Position numbers and translations under genes: made by a program. Shown here piece after piece: positions 24,223 to 36,209 of a stretch of 64,000 nt of DNA (positions within the stretch are counted from its first letter, which is position 1; each line of letters begins with the position of its first letter). This DNA is from Theobroma cacao. Its lineage: Eukaryota > Streptophyta > Magnoliopsida > Malvales > Malvaceae. Where the stretch lies: contig NC_030851.1 in NCBI RefSeq assembly GCF_000208745.1, positions 37,774,187 to 37,838,186 on the forward strand. Reading direction: 5' to 3'. The notes beneath the pieces were generated by a model. That model did no database searches. It had not been told where the DNA came from and saw nothing but the letters and a program-made list of their open reading frames with translations.

Positions 24223-25514
24223 ATGGCTCAACAAAACACCATAGTTGCTGAGAGATAATCAACAAACAGACCACATCTATTTGATGGCTCTAATTACTCT
24301 TATTAAAGCACTGGAATGTCAATCTATATTAAAGCTATAGATTATGAAATGTGGGATATCATAACTGATGGACCCTTTATGCCCTCAACTGTGAATGTAT
24401 TAACAAATGAGTTGATGCCCATGCTAAGGTTTGAATGGATTGAGGCTGAAACTAAAAAAGTTCAAATAAACTTTAAGGCCATCAACACATTACATTGTGC
24501 CTTGACCCCCACTGAATTTAATAAAGTCTCAAGCTATACAACAGCTAAACAAGTGCGAAAAAAATTTAGAATAATCCATGAAGGGACTTCTCAAGTAAAG
24601 GAGTCCAAAATTGCTCTCTTAACACATAGTTATGAAATGTTCAAAATAGAACCTGGTGAAGACATCACTAGCATGTTTGATAGGTTTACAAACATTACAA
24701 ATAAATTACGTCAGCTAGGCAAGCATATCCTTGAACATGAATTAGTTAAGAGACAGCTTAGATGCCTACCAAAATCCTGAAAACTAAAAGTGACTGCCAT
24801 TAGAGAGGCTAAAGATCTGAACATCATCACTCTCGATGAGATATGTGGTTCTCTTCTCACTCATGAGCTGAAGCTTAAGGAAGAAGAAGAAAAAGACTGA
24901 AGGGAAGCAAAGGAAAAGAAAAAGAAAAAGAGCATTGCACTTAAAGCCAACATTCTTAAAGAAGAGCTAGAAGAGTTTTCCTGTGATGATGATGAAGATT
25001 TAGCTCTAGTTGAAAGAAAATTCAAAAAACTAATGAACAGAAGAAATCGAAGGCTAACTAGAAGAGGTTTCAAGAAAGACCAAGGTGCTTCATCGAAAAT
25101 AAGGAACAAAAATGACTCCAATAAAAAGGAAGAGATGATCTGCTACAAATGCAAGAAACCTGGTCACTTCAAGTCTGAGTGTCTATTGCTGAAAGATGAA
25201 ACCCCTAAGAAAAATAAGAGATCCAAGAAAGTAATGATGACTACGACATGGTCAGACACTGACACATCAAGCTCTAAAACTGATGATGAAAAATCTGAGA
25301 AAAGAGCAAACATATGTTTAATGGCACAAGAGGATGGAACAGAGGTACCTTCATCCCTTGCATTAATTCTTATGATGATTTACAAGATAAATATGAATGT
25401 CATTATGATGAATTTGAAAAACTTTTTTCAAAATACAAATCATTGAAGAAAAAAGCTGCATTACTTGAAAATGATTTGGAACAAATCAAACAAAAGTTCA
25501 CCTCTGTTTTTTAA
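24223..25514 (+). pseudogene. gag: Sirevirus gag remnant, part 1
   Basis: The frame starts at ATG 24223 and is interrupted by in-frame stops near 24256, 24304, 24778 and 24898, yet still reads homologous protein between them. The region 24316-24780 is the UBN2-type gag core. A lysine/glutamate-rich segment follows, then a CX2CX4HX4C zinc knuckle (CYKCKKPGHFKSEC) at 25141-25182. A frameshift near 25346 moves the frame, which then reads an acidic segment and a Lys-rich coiled-coil-like segment to a stop at about 25512. Gag normally forms the virus-like particle and binds the RNA; this copy cannot make a full product. Confidence 0.85.
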
Positions 25515-25601
25515 CAAAGAAATATTTTGCAAGTTGAGTTAGAGCACTCAAAAACATAATTTGAGTTTTTAAAACAAAAGCTGGAAAACAAGTTTGAAGC
25601 T

Positions 25602-25862
25602 TTGCAAATAACTCTTGATGAAAACACAACTCTTAAATGTTTGAAAAATGAATCTTCAAAAAGATATGCATACCACAATAAATATTCAGCTAAAGTATTA
25701 CCTAGATGTTATAATTGTGGTAAACATGGTCATTTGTCATATGACTATTTTAAGAAAAGAAAAGTGCAGAAAGTTAAGAAAATTTGGGTTCCTAAGGGAT
25801 CTTTTGCTGCAACTAACACTCAAGGACCCATCAAAGTATGGGTACCTATAAAGAAAAACTGA
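25602..25862 (+). pseudogene. Sirevirus gag remnant, part 2 (second zinc knuckle, IWVPK motif)
   Basis: The frame contains a second zinc-knuckle-like motif, CYNCGKHGHLSYDY at about 25709-25750, in which the last metal-binding Cys is Tyr. KKIWVPKG and KVWVPIKK follow, repeats of a type seen just upstream of the protease in Sireviruses. The frame closes with TGA at 25860-25862. It is the C-terminal end of gag leading to pol. Confidence 0.75.
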
Positions 25863-25934
25863 AATTCTGTTTTGTAAGTTGAGCTGGACTTAAAAGAGAC
25901 ATGTTCAAGAGCTCAACTCAAGAAGAAACAGCCT

Positions 25935-26432
25935 TGGTACTTGGATAGTGGCTGTTCACGGCACATGACAAGACATGAAATGTTGTTTGCTCAGTTGGAT
26001 ATGAGAAATGGAGGAACCGTATCCTTTGAAGATGATTCAAAAGGCAAAATCCATGGTATAGGTACAGTTGGTAAGATTTTTCAAACTCAAATTAGTCATA
26101 TGTTGCTAGTTAAAGGCTTAAAGCATAATCTACTAAGTATTAGTCAATTATGTGATAAAGGATTTAAAGTATGTTTTGATTCAACTAAGTGTGAAGTGAT
26201 TGATATAAGTACAAATAAAATCTCATTTATAGGAAAATGGTTGAAGAACATGTATGTAATTTTTCTTAAAGATCTTGATGTGAATAGTGAAGTATGTCTT
26301 GTTGCAAATGCTGAGAATGATAGTTGGTTATGGCATAGGAGATTAGGACATCTGAGCATGCATACTATGTCTAAATTAATAAAGAAAAATCTTGTTACTA
26401 GACTGCCGGAATTGAAATTTGAAAAAGGATAA
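25935..26432 (+). pseudogene. pol: Sirevirus protease and gag-pre-integrase segment
   Basis: The segment reads the aspartic protease active-site phrase WYLDSGCSRHMTR at its start, followed by the expected protease body (LLSISQLCDKGF). The gag-pre-integrase motif LWHRRLGHLSMHTMSKL comes near the end. The frame stops with tandem TAATAG at about 26430. The integrase zinc finger and catalytic core that should follow are absent. Confidence 0.85.
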
Positions 26433-26435
26433 TAG

Positions 26436-27962
26436 AGGAAGTTTGAAGAAGCTGAAAATGAGGAAAGTTGGATAATAGTCATGCAAGAAGAACTTGATTA
26501 ATTCACTAGGAATCATGTATGGTCATTGGTACCTAGACTTTCAAATCATCCTATTGTTGGTACTAAATGGGCATTTAGAAATAAAGTAGATGAGCAAGGA
26601 AATGTAGTTAGAAACAAAGCTAGGCTGGTAGCAAAAGGATATAACCAAGAAGAAGGAATAGATTATGATGAAACCTTTGCTCCCGTAGCTAGGATTGAAG
26701 CCATAAGGTTGTTGCTAGCTTTTGCATGCTTCATGAATTTTAAGTTGTACCAAATGATTGTAAAAAGTGCATTCTTAAATGGATTAATTCAAGGGGAAGT
26801 TTTTGTAGAACAACCACCTAGTTTTGAAGATGTTGAAAAATCTGATCATGTTTTTAAGCTGCATAAAGCATTGTATGGATTGAAACAAGCTCCTAGAGCT
26901 TCGTATGAGAGGCTTTCAAAATTTCTAGTTGAAAAAGGATATGATAGAGGCAACATCGATACTACATTGTTCATTAAGAGATATATAAATGATTTAATTG
27001 TTGTGCAAATATATGTGGATGATATTATATTTGGTGCAACTAATGAAGCTTTATGCAAGAACTTTGCAAAGGAAATGTAGGGTGAATTTGAGATGAGCAT
27101 GATGGGAGAGTTGAAGTACTTCCTTGGTCTTCAAATTAAACAAAGTGAGGAAAGAATCTTCATCAACCAAGAAAGATACACTTATGATATGCTCAAGAAA
27201 TTCGATATGCTAAAGCTGAAATCAATTTCCACACCAATGAGTCCATCCACCAAACTCGATTTAGATGAAAAAGGTAAAGATGTAGATCAAAAGCTCTATA
27301 GAGGTATGATCGGCTCTTTTTTTTACTTAACAGCAAGTAGACCAGATATTCAGTTTTGTGTGTACTTGTGTGCTAGATTTCAATCACAGCCTAAAGAATC
27401 ACACCTAACAGCTGTTAAGAGAATTTTTAGATACCTCATAAACACTCAAAAACTAGGAATATGGTACTCTAGAAACTCAACTCTTAACTTAGTTGGATAT
27501 TCATATGCTGACTTTGCTGGCAGTAGAACTGATAGGAAAAGCACTAGTGAAACATGCCAATTTTTAGGAAGGATGCTTGTGTCTTGGTTCAGCAAGAAGC
27601 AAAACTCAGTAGCACTATCTACAGCAGAAGCTGAATATGTTTTATTAGGTAGTTACTGTGCACAAATCTTTTGGATCAAGCAACAATTAAAAGACTATGG
27701 AATAATCATGCGTAATGTATCAATATACTGTGATAACACAAGTGCAATCAATATATCAAAAAATCCTATGCAACATTCTAGAACAAAGCACATTGACATT
27801 AGACACCATTTTATTAGAGACCGTGTAGTGAAAAATGACATTAAAATAGATTTTGTGAATACTCTACATCAATTAGCAGACATTCTTACCAAACCACTGA
27901 GTGAAGATAGATTTTGTGAGATTAGAAGAAATTTGGGGATGGTTAATGTGAAGGAATTATAA
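26436..27962 (+). pseudogene. pol: Sirevirus reverse transcriptase and RNase H
   Basis: Homology resumes with EESWIIVMQEELD, the linker just before the reverse transcriptase in Copia pol. The RT follows, with VGTKWAFRNKVDEQGN, RLVAKGYNQEEGIDYDETFAP and the catalytic YVDDIIFGAT. An in-frame TAG at about 27078-27080 interrupts the frame. The RNase H domain then shows ASRPDIQF, ALSTAEAEYV, YCDNTSAI and the terminal LADILTKPL. A stop near 26499 breaks the linker. The segment ends at TAA 27960-27962. This part would copy the element's RNA, but the breaks prevent a continuous product. Confidence 0.9.
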
Positions 27963-28349
27963 GAAAATCTTTTAGCTCTCACAGTGAAAACAGAATGCAT
28001 TCAGTCGACTAAGAAATTCTTAGTCAACTAAGAATGGTCTGACATCCTTAAATAATAAGACTCAGTGAGTTTAAAGAAATAGGAGTAAATTGTGGTAAAA
28101 ATTTGATTTATCGGGTGTAAAGAGAAATAGAGCAGAGCTGCCAAAGGTAAATAATCAAAATTTTAGAGGGAATATCAAGAAATAAAAGTAGGGCAGTTCT
28201 TAAAGGAAGATGAGAAGTTTTCTGAGCAATAATTGCTACCAACCTCTTCTTTGCTCTCATCTGCAACCCGTTGCTCTAAAAATAAAAACCTAAATCTTCC
28301 TAGTTGCCTCTAAAACTGACTTAGGCCTTCAGAAATTTCTAGAATCAAA

Positions 28350-30314
28350 ATGGTTAGAACATCTCAGAGTAAAGAAGTATCAGAGAAGAAGAAAGAAAAA
28401 AGGCCAATGAAGGAAGAAACTAGAACAGAAAGTCAGAAGAAGAAATAGAAAATCGTGCCTGCTTCAGTGAAGGAAATAGTCTCTAAACTAAGAGAAAAAA
28501 AAGTAAAAAATAGACAAAAAGAAAGATATAGAACCCTCACTCCAGAAAGGTATCAGTTCCTCTTCTTCTTCGAAATTTAGAAATAAGCTACATGAGTATA
28601 GATTCAAGAATATAGAAAATGCACCAATCTCTTGCGAATAGTTTATTGATTTGAAGAGTTTTAAGAAAAATGTAGAAATTCAAACCAGTCCATCTGAGTA
28701 CTTTGATGAGCTTAAACTTAAAGGTTACAGCACCTTTAAGAATAGGTCATATAGTCCAAGTCTGGTTAAAGAATTTTACTCTGACATTGCTCTAAAAGAA
28801 AAAAAATTAGTAGATTCTGATAACTATGTAGAAGATGGCTTGAATGTCTATTTGAATGGAAAAGAGTTTGTTGTGATTGCTGAAAATTTAGGAAACCTGC
28901 TGGAAATAGAGGGTGAAATAAGTGAATTTGAACTTCTAGAAAAATATGATCCGTCCTCACTGTGGGAGATCATCATTGGAAGGAAAGAAAAATACTCCTC
29001 TAAAAGTAATTCAGGTCTGGTAATCAATCCATAGATTAGGATATTGCATTACTTTATGTCAACAAATATTCAAGGGAGGAGTGAAAGTCTTAGCTACATC
29101 AACCTCTAGGATCTTTGTTTAATGGAGTATGCTTTTAATGGAGTGTCTCTAAATCTGAGGAGATTTATGATTAAGAAAATGAGAAGTGCCTGCAGACTTG
29201 ATAAGGTCAATCTGCCATATGAGAATGTGATTACATCCCTTGTGCAGAAGAAAGAAATATAGACTAAACGGTATGATATGGACCTGGTGAAAATCAGAGA
29301 TCAAGCCATTTATTATGGCAACTTAGTTAAGATGGGGTATGTGCTTAATGGAGAGAAGTTTATCAAAACCTCCAAAACTAGCCTAAGAAAAGATCACAGT
29401 CTGCTTGCTCAACCTGAAGAAGTCCTTCCAGATTTTCGAATGAGATGATTTTTAATTTGTTTATGAGGATTGATGGTAAACTAACTGACCAAGGAGTGAA
29501 GCTACAGAAAATGGAAGATAAAATCACTGAGTTGGAAAACAAGCTGAAGGAGAAGGAAAACATGGCGTATGAACATGTGGCTGCAGACAGTTCTGCCACA
29601 TCCAGCACTGCACCTGCACAGCAAGGTGCTAAAGGTTTAGCAGAGCCAGCAGAGAAGTCTGCAAGTTCTGGCACTCAAGCTGAAGGCTCTACCTACAAGT
29701 CTGCCAGTCCTGTTCTACAAACTGAGAACTTCCCACAAGGAGTTGAACAGCCAGCTAAATCACCCTCCCCTGAACCTCAAAGCAAAAATGACTCAGAACA
29801 AGGGACTGAAGTAGCTAATGCAGAAATTGAGAAACATCAAGCTTTTTTTCCAAATTCAGAGGAAGCTTCCATTATGGACAATTTTCATTAAATGTTCAGA
29901 GAGGAACAAGCTGAAAAAGACACTGTCAAGATAGTAACTCAGAAGGATGGTGCAAATGTAAGAAAAGGAAAGAAACCTACTTCAACTCCCAAACTAAAGG
30001 CAAAAACAAGGAAACCAAAAGCCACCACAGCACCACCAACTAAGGCAAAACAACCAACCAAAGGAAGGAAGACTATGACAACCAAGATAGTTTTTCTCAA
30101 AAGAAGAAAGTCTTCTAGATTGGTAGAGAAGTCCAAACCAGTTTCAACCCATTCTCCTCACAGTCCAGTTCATGTTTCAAACAAATTTTCTCCAGAATCC
30201 TCTCCTAGAAAGTCATCTCCTCTCAAAGAACCCTCTTCGTTTCCTCTTAACCCTTTCTATGGAACTGAATCCCCACCCTCTATTTCATCGATGAGTAGAA
30301 TCCCTCTCCTTTGA
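28350..30314 (+). pseudogene. Sirevirus env-like region, broken
   Basis: Downstream of pol, an ATG at 28350 opens a Lys/Glu-rich frame that stops after 32 codons. A second frame (about 28627-29440) carries a domain found in plant transposon-associated env-like proteins, with the recognisable phrase LMEYAFNGV near 29119 and then LNLRRFMIKKM; it has stops near 29032, 29108 and 29260. A third frame (29445-30314, one TAA at about 29889) has a short coiled coil (KMEDKITELENKLKEKE), then Ser/Pro/Ala-rich and Lys/Pro-rich low complexity. I see no clear transmembrane helix or signal peptide. Its role in Sireviruses is unknown, and 'env-like' describes position only. Confidence 0.7.
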
Positions 30315-31100
30315 TGTTGACAAAAAGGGAGAGTAGTATGGTACCAGGAGAGCAGGAACTAGAGAATAATGTTTAAAAAATAAAAAAATGTTAGGATAGA
30401 GGAACCAAAAACCTAAGAAAGGAAAGAAAGCAGAACCAAAGGTGCATGAAATTAGAGAAATAGGAGATAGGAACCAAAACTAGTCCAGGGGCATTTTCAG
30501 AATACTTTTAATCAACTGTTATTTGTGCCTCGGTGGCACTTAAACACTCAGCTCTAATTTTGTTATTTATGTGGGTGTATATGAAACATGAATGCTGATA
30601 TGTTTATGATATTTAACTACTGTAAACTAAAGTCTACTGATGTTTTGATATGTTGATTATCATAAACAAAATCTGTTGTTAATATGCTTATATGGATTTA
30701 CATGCTGATAGATGATGTTTATATAATGTCTGATGAGAATAAGTTATAGATGAAACATATAACATATCAATTGAAACATGAATAATGTATACAAAATTTG
30801 AAATCAATAAGCTGATTGACAGCTGCTGGAACTTTGATGAAAATTTGACAACACTTACTGTTGAAAATTTAATGACAAATCTGTTAATACTTACTTGCTG
30901 CAAATCACTTTACATTGATGCACATATGTATACTCTAAATGTACAATGTTATTTTCTATGTGACAAGAATAAACTTGGTTGAAACAAAATAAGCAAAATA
31001 TGCACACATTAAGAGGGAGCAATCCTCAATTACTGCAAAAAACTAAAAAGAATTTAAAATAACACTATGTTGTTAATCAAAAAGTGTTTTGTCATCATCA

Positions 31101-31113
31101 AAAAGGGAGAGAT
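31101..31113 (+). other. Polypurine tract of the Sirevirus
   Basis: AAAAGGGAGAGAT lies immediately before the 3' LTR. It is the expected priming site for plus-strand DNA synthesis. Confidence 0.85.
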
Positions 31114-32186
31114 TGTTGGCTCCATTAGTTTTTGATAATAATAAAACATTCTCATTTATTTGTGTCTAATTCCTTTATTTGAGTGTGCAGAAAATTAATA
31201 TATGAAAATTAATTTCTTAAATCTTCAAAGAGTATTTTTGAAAAAAAAAAGAGTGATAAAATCAATAAGATGTAACTGAATAACAAAGAGAAAGCTTATT
31301 GGTGAAATAAAGAAGAACATTGGTTGACCAAATTTCAAATTAGAGAAATGACGGGCTGAAGAGTTTGAGAAACAGAACCAACTTAGTTAACCAAGTCAGT
31401 CAACTAAGTGCCCTCTACCAGAATCTGCAAATCAGAAACAGAATCAACTTAGTCAACCAAGTTAGTCGACTAAAAGCTCTTTGTCTGTAATTTGAACCAA
31501 AGCATTATAAGAAGATTAACAGCTATAACTCATCCTTAATTGTTTTCAACGGATATAAACTGTCAAACTGCCATTAGAGTTGCATCTCCAAGTATAAAAA
31601 GGTCTTCCAACAATGAGAAAAAAGTTTTTTGAAGCCTTGAATGAGATTTGAGCTATAGAAAGTTGAAAAACCAAAAAAGCTTCACTGCACTTGTTTGCAC
31701 TTTAACGCCTACTCTTTGCATCTGTGATTAGTACTCAATCTTGTACCAATCAGATCATCCAGTGATCATAGGTACTTTCTTTTACCACTTCTTCTTGTAT
31801 ACTTAGAGTGAGAAAGTCACTCTAAGGGGTTGTTCAAGCTTGGGAAAGCTTGAATGTTATAAGTTATGGTTGAGTCTTGAAAAATCACTTTGGGTTTTAG
31901 TTTAGCTCGGGAAAAACTAATGTAAAAGTTGTGGCTGAGCTTGTGAAAAGCCATTGTAAAAGCTTGGTGGAAGCTTGTGAATTTCACTGTTTCAGTGATT
32001 TGGTTTAGAAAATCATTGGTTGGATAATCAAAATAATGGATGTAGGTTTTGGACTGAACCACTATAAATTGTTGTCCATTATCTACTTTGTTTTTATTTT
32101 CTTTGTTCAGGAAATTAGTTTCACACCTTATCAAGAGTCAAATTGTGTTATTCACCCCCCTCTAGCACATATCAACAGGACCAACA
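31114..32186 (+). repeat. 3' LTR of the Sirevirus
   Basis: This is a direct copy of the 5' LTR, 1073 bp, beginning TGTTGGCTCC and ending AGGACCAACA. It contains the perfect palindrome TTAGTCGACTAA near 31462. Most differences from the 5' LTR are transitions, as expected for methylated plant repeats. Confidence 0.9.
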
Positions 32187-32474
32187 AGTGGAGGTTGAAA
32201 AATGCCATGTGACCATATCATCATGCCATATCAATATATCATGTCATCACCCACTATGATATGTCAACATACCACATCAACACCTATAATAAAAAATGAC
32301 AAGTTATGTTTTGATTAATAGCAAGTAGTCAATCATGAACCTATTTGACCCAAAATAAAAGTATAGGAGTTTGATTGAATGCAATAAAAGAATATTGACT
32401 TATTTGAATTGTCCTTAATAATTATTTTCTCTCTCACACACATTTCTTTTTCCTATAAGTAGGGAAAATCTTGG

Positions 32475-33138
32475 TTAAATTATGCAATTAGTCATTGCAC
32501 TCTATAAAAAATTTGAATTTAGTCTCTGTAAAATAATTTATGTAAATTGAGTCCATGTACTTTTCTAATTTGTTAATTTTAGCCCAAACCCCAATATCTT
32601 TAACCGTTAAGTATGCTAACTTGACATTCTAACCAAGCTGACATTGCATTGACTATATGCTAACATGACATTTATCATGTTGACGTAATATTGATTGAAT
32701 TGACAACAACTTATGCAACATTGCATTTGCTGACATGGCATTTACTGACATGACTACCAATGGATAAATCATCCCAATTAAGTATCCCAAATTTGTCCAC
32801 TGATAGCCATATCAACAAATGCCACATCAGTATTTCTCATCACGTTAGCACAAACTGTTGTCAGTCCAATCAATACCACGTCAGCATGATAAATGTCAAG
32901 TTTGCATATAGCCAATGTCATGTTAACAAGAAAATATTACGTTATATCAATCAATACCATGTCAGTTTGGTCAAAATAGTACGTCAACATATTTAAAGAT
33001 AAAAATTTAACGGTATTAGAGTTTGGATTAAAATTAACAAATTAAAAAGGTACGAATGACTCAATTTACATAAATTATTGTATAATAATTAAATTTATAT
33101 TTTTTTTATAAAGTATAGGGACTAATTTAATAATTTAA
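32475..33138. mobile_element. Foldback MITE-like element (about 660 bp)
   Basis: The two halves are long imperfect inverted repeats. TTAAATTATGCAATTAGTC at 32475 pairs with the reverse complement of ACTAATTTAATAATTTAA at 33121-33138. Pairing continues for roughly 300 bp, including GACATTTATCATG..GACGT..TATTGATTG on the left and its complement around 32870-32900. The inner part repeats phrases of the type TGACATGGCATTT. There is no transposase. The superfamily cannot be fixed without a clear target-site duplication. Confidence 0.7.
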
Positions 33139-33934
33139 TAAAAAATTTTCATATATTTCCTAGATATAAAAACCCATTTAAGCAAGGCAATGTTCAATTT
33201 CATGTTTAGATTAAATATTGTTCAATTGGATTAAAATTCATTAGTTGTGCAATTAAGAACAATTTTTATAATCTCGAGGGAAATTTTTAATATGGAATAG
33301 TAAGTTCTTTAAAAGCAATTTAAGTTGGATTTGTATAGAACAAAATGGTCAGAGATTTTGTACTCGTGAATTTTATGTCATGAGGTTCGATTTTGTTGAT
33401 TTGAGTTATAAGTTATGATTTACATGGTTTACATGTAAAAAAAACCCATTATAGGCTAGATTGCAATTAGAGTCATAAATTACATCATACATGTGAGTCA
33501 AGTGTAAATATTTTTATATGCAAGAAAACACCTTATATGCCCTAGAAATTGAAAATATAAAATCGATTAATTCTGTTAATTGATTTCAAATTTTTTCAAT
33601 CGAATCGGCTCGACTTCATTCATCTAATCGAGGCTCTTAACTAAATTAACCATTTTAACCATCTTAATTGAACTAAATTAATTGATTTTTATCAACTAAG
33701 TCAAGTTAAGTTAGTTTTAATCGATTTTTACATACCTCTATGTAAGAGTATAACATTTGTTTTAATTGTCAATTAATTATTATTTTGATAAATTAAATTC
33801 GTATGACAATTTAAAGGGTTTTCATCTAATTTAAACAATTAAAAATTAAAGCAAGATTCATTTCTGGAAAATAAATAGCGTTTGTTGATGATTTATGCAT
33901 CAGTTTATCTAGAGAAATCTGAGGGTGATAAAGT
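33139..33934. other. AT-rich spacer between transposons
   Basis: No coding frame, terminal repeat or RNA gene is visible. A run of loosely repeated AATTGATT/TCGATT phrases occupies 33560-33730. Confidence 0.5.
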
Positions 33935-35623
33935 TGTTGGTATATGCCCTTGAGCCGATTGGATTGATCAAGGAATATATATTATCATTTGATACATATT
34001 TAATCGTATAATTATATGTGATAAAGATTTTTCTTCATGTTAGTGCAATAATAAAGAGTTATTAAGTACTAATTGGATGAAGCCCATGGAACATAAAGGC
34101 CTCGTAAGAAAATTATAAAGTTGTTACAATTATGAGATCACTATGCATCAAAGCCATGTTCTTAAAATTATTCATAGTCATTGTATTGTCAAGACAGAGT
34201 ATTGACAATGCTCAAAGACTGGTACATATTACGCCTCCTTACTTGGGAAGTAAGCAATCGATCTCATAGATTGAAGTATATGGGATACTTAAGGATAACA
34301 TGTAGGTGCTTGTTAAATAACAAGTTCATTGAACACGATCCGCTATGAGAACTCCATTTGGTATTTCACTCAAGTGTTTATGGAAAATGTTTTCATGTGA
34401 TAGTCGTGCAACTAGTCCTTGGACTTGAGACACCATATCATCTTGTATGGGTAATGACATACTTTGATTTCACCTTTATGGGTCTGAAGGCTACCAGATC
34501 ACTAAACAGGGTTAATTTTGGTATACCATGAAGCAAGCGAAGGTGAACGAGTGGTCAAGAAAGGATTCATCACCCTAAGTGATATAAGGGGATGTATCTC
34601 ACTTGTTCTCAATTCTTGATTAACTTGTATAAAGTCTTTAGCCAAAGAATGATGAATTTGAGGAAAGTTAGTTTCCTAAATTTATAAAATTAGTCATGAA
34701 TTATGAAAACTAATATGGAATGTTATAAGTAGACATTGAGCCATACTTAATGTCATATCCGAGATATTTTATGAAAGGACTGTATTGCACTAAGAGGCTT
34801 ATCACTGAATGGCTTTATCAAATTTTTTAATTGACTCTATAACATTTTGGTGGTTATGATGTATTGCTAGATGCCCTCATGATCTATAAATATAAATTAA
34901 TTATCAAATTGATATTTAATTATGATTTATATTTATTGCTAATATGTTAAAAGCCTAATGGGTCACACACATTAAGTGACATGATTGAGATTAAATAAGG
35001 ATAATTAATTAAGTTAGACTTAATTAAAAAAGACCAAAATAAAGTGAAAAATTAATTAAGTTCTCAAAGACTTAATTAAATTAAAATACAATTGTTGTAT
35101 TTAGGATTACAACTTAGTTTACCTATATAAATATGTTAGTTCGAAAACTAAAACTCTAAGCCTCAAAAACCATTTCTCAGCCATTTCATAAAATAAGAAA
35201 AGAAAAATAGTTTTCTTTGTCTAAAAAAATAAGATTCGACAAGAACTTTTGATTTTTTTGTTTTAGAAACAAAACTTGCTAACACAAGTAAAAATCGTAC
35301 CTTTGAAAAGGTCTAATTCAGTCACTGTGTGGATTACTGTTGGAGGCCAAACACTTGGGTGGTTGAAGATTTGACAAATCTTAAAGGTGAAAAAGCAAAG
35401 ATTTTGATTTAATTGGCTTTTAATTACGATATCTAGAGCAAGGTATGTAACTCTTAAACTTATGAGTGTTCATAATTAATTTGAAAGCTACATGAAAAAC
35501 ACAAATATTGATCTTGTAGGATTCGACTATTTCTCTGATTTAATACTAGTTTATTTTTTCACTACGTTATATTTTTAATTTATTGATTATTTTCATGTTT
35601 GAGCACAAGGTTGAATCCCAGCA
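33935..35623 (+). repeat. 5' LTR of the gag-only element
   Basis: It begins TGTTGGTATATGCCC and ends GGTTGAATCCCAGCA. Its alignment with the 3' LTR is continuous over the whole length with scattered, mostly transition differences. Confidence 0.9.
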
Positions 35624-35624
35624 G

Positions 35625-35636
35625 TGATATCAAAGC
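35625..35636 (+). other. Primer-binding site of the gag-only element
   Basis: TGATATCAAAGC starts one base after the 5' LTR and resembles the initiator Met tRNA-complementary Copia site TGGTATCAGAGC with two differences. Confidence 0.7.
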
Positions 35637-36209
35637 CTTTGTTTAATGTTTTCATATAATAAACATGCTTGATTCTTGGTGATAATCAATAGGATTGATA
35701 TGTGTGTTGATTTGGTATATATCAATTTTAAAGGCTTTCTTTAAAATTTATTTTTTTATTTTAATTCAAATCTAAACAGCATATAATTAATTTATTAAAA
35801 CATGTTTTAAAAGGCTTAAAATCATGTTTAGTTGCAGAATTAATGAATGGATTAAAAGGCTTGCAAAGCCAAGTTAAAATCGAATAATTTTGAGGTGTTT
35901 TGGGGACTAATGTGTCAACTGTTATAAGCAGTTTTTAATTGTTAAAAATTAGTTTTAATAAATTAAATTACTGTATGTTTCAGCCAGACTTGATTTAGTA
36001 TGAAAAAGGTTCATAAAAATCATGTTTTCGAGTTCCAAAACAACAAAGATTCAATGCAAAAAATTTTGGATAGCTATCATCGGTTTTAGTGGCTTAATTC
36101 TTTATGAATTTTGTGTTTAATTGTTAAACACACTTGCTGAAAATTTTTGACAGCTTTTTCATGAGTTTGACTCATGATTTATGAAGTTTTAAGAGCACTT
36201 AGATACCAT

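Larger units (their letters stand above)
23090..32186 (+). mobile_element. Copia LTR retrotransposon, Sirevirus type, defective
   Basis: A 9.1-kb element is flanked by TGTGG (23085-23089) and AGTGG (32187-32191), a 5-bp target duplication with one mismatch. It has LTRs of 1075 and 1073 bp (TGTTGG...CCAACA), a primer-binding site, gag with two zinc knuckles, protease, reverse transcriptase and RNase H in Copia order, then an unusually long 3' region with an env-like section. That layout and the IWVPK motif downstream of the second zinc knuckle are typical of Sireviruses. The integrase domain is missing and every coding region has stops or frameshifts, so the copy is dead. The LTRs differ by about 20 positions in their first 310 bp by eye, so the insertion is not recent. 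Confidence 0.9.
22928..32424. mobile_element. MITE-like foldback element, copy B, split by the Sirevirus
   Basis: The left arm is 22928-23089 and the right arm 32187-32424; together they make about 400 bp. The outer parts are inverted repeats of one another: a TTCTATTGCATTTAACCAAAT-like block on the left pairs with a GATTGAATGCAATAAAAGAA block on the right. Both arms also align with copy A; for example GATGTGGAGAGTGAAAAATG at about 22614 matches the empty site formed by joining 23089 to 32192. The element therefore pre-dates the retrotransposon insertion. Confidence 0.6.

Noticed and set aside
24861..25121. Minus-strand Ser/Phe-rich ORF
   Set aside because: It is the antisense of the Lys/Glu-rich gag segment.
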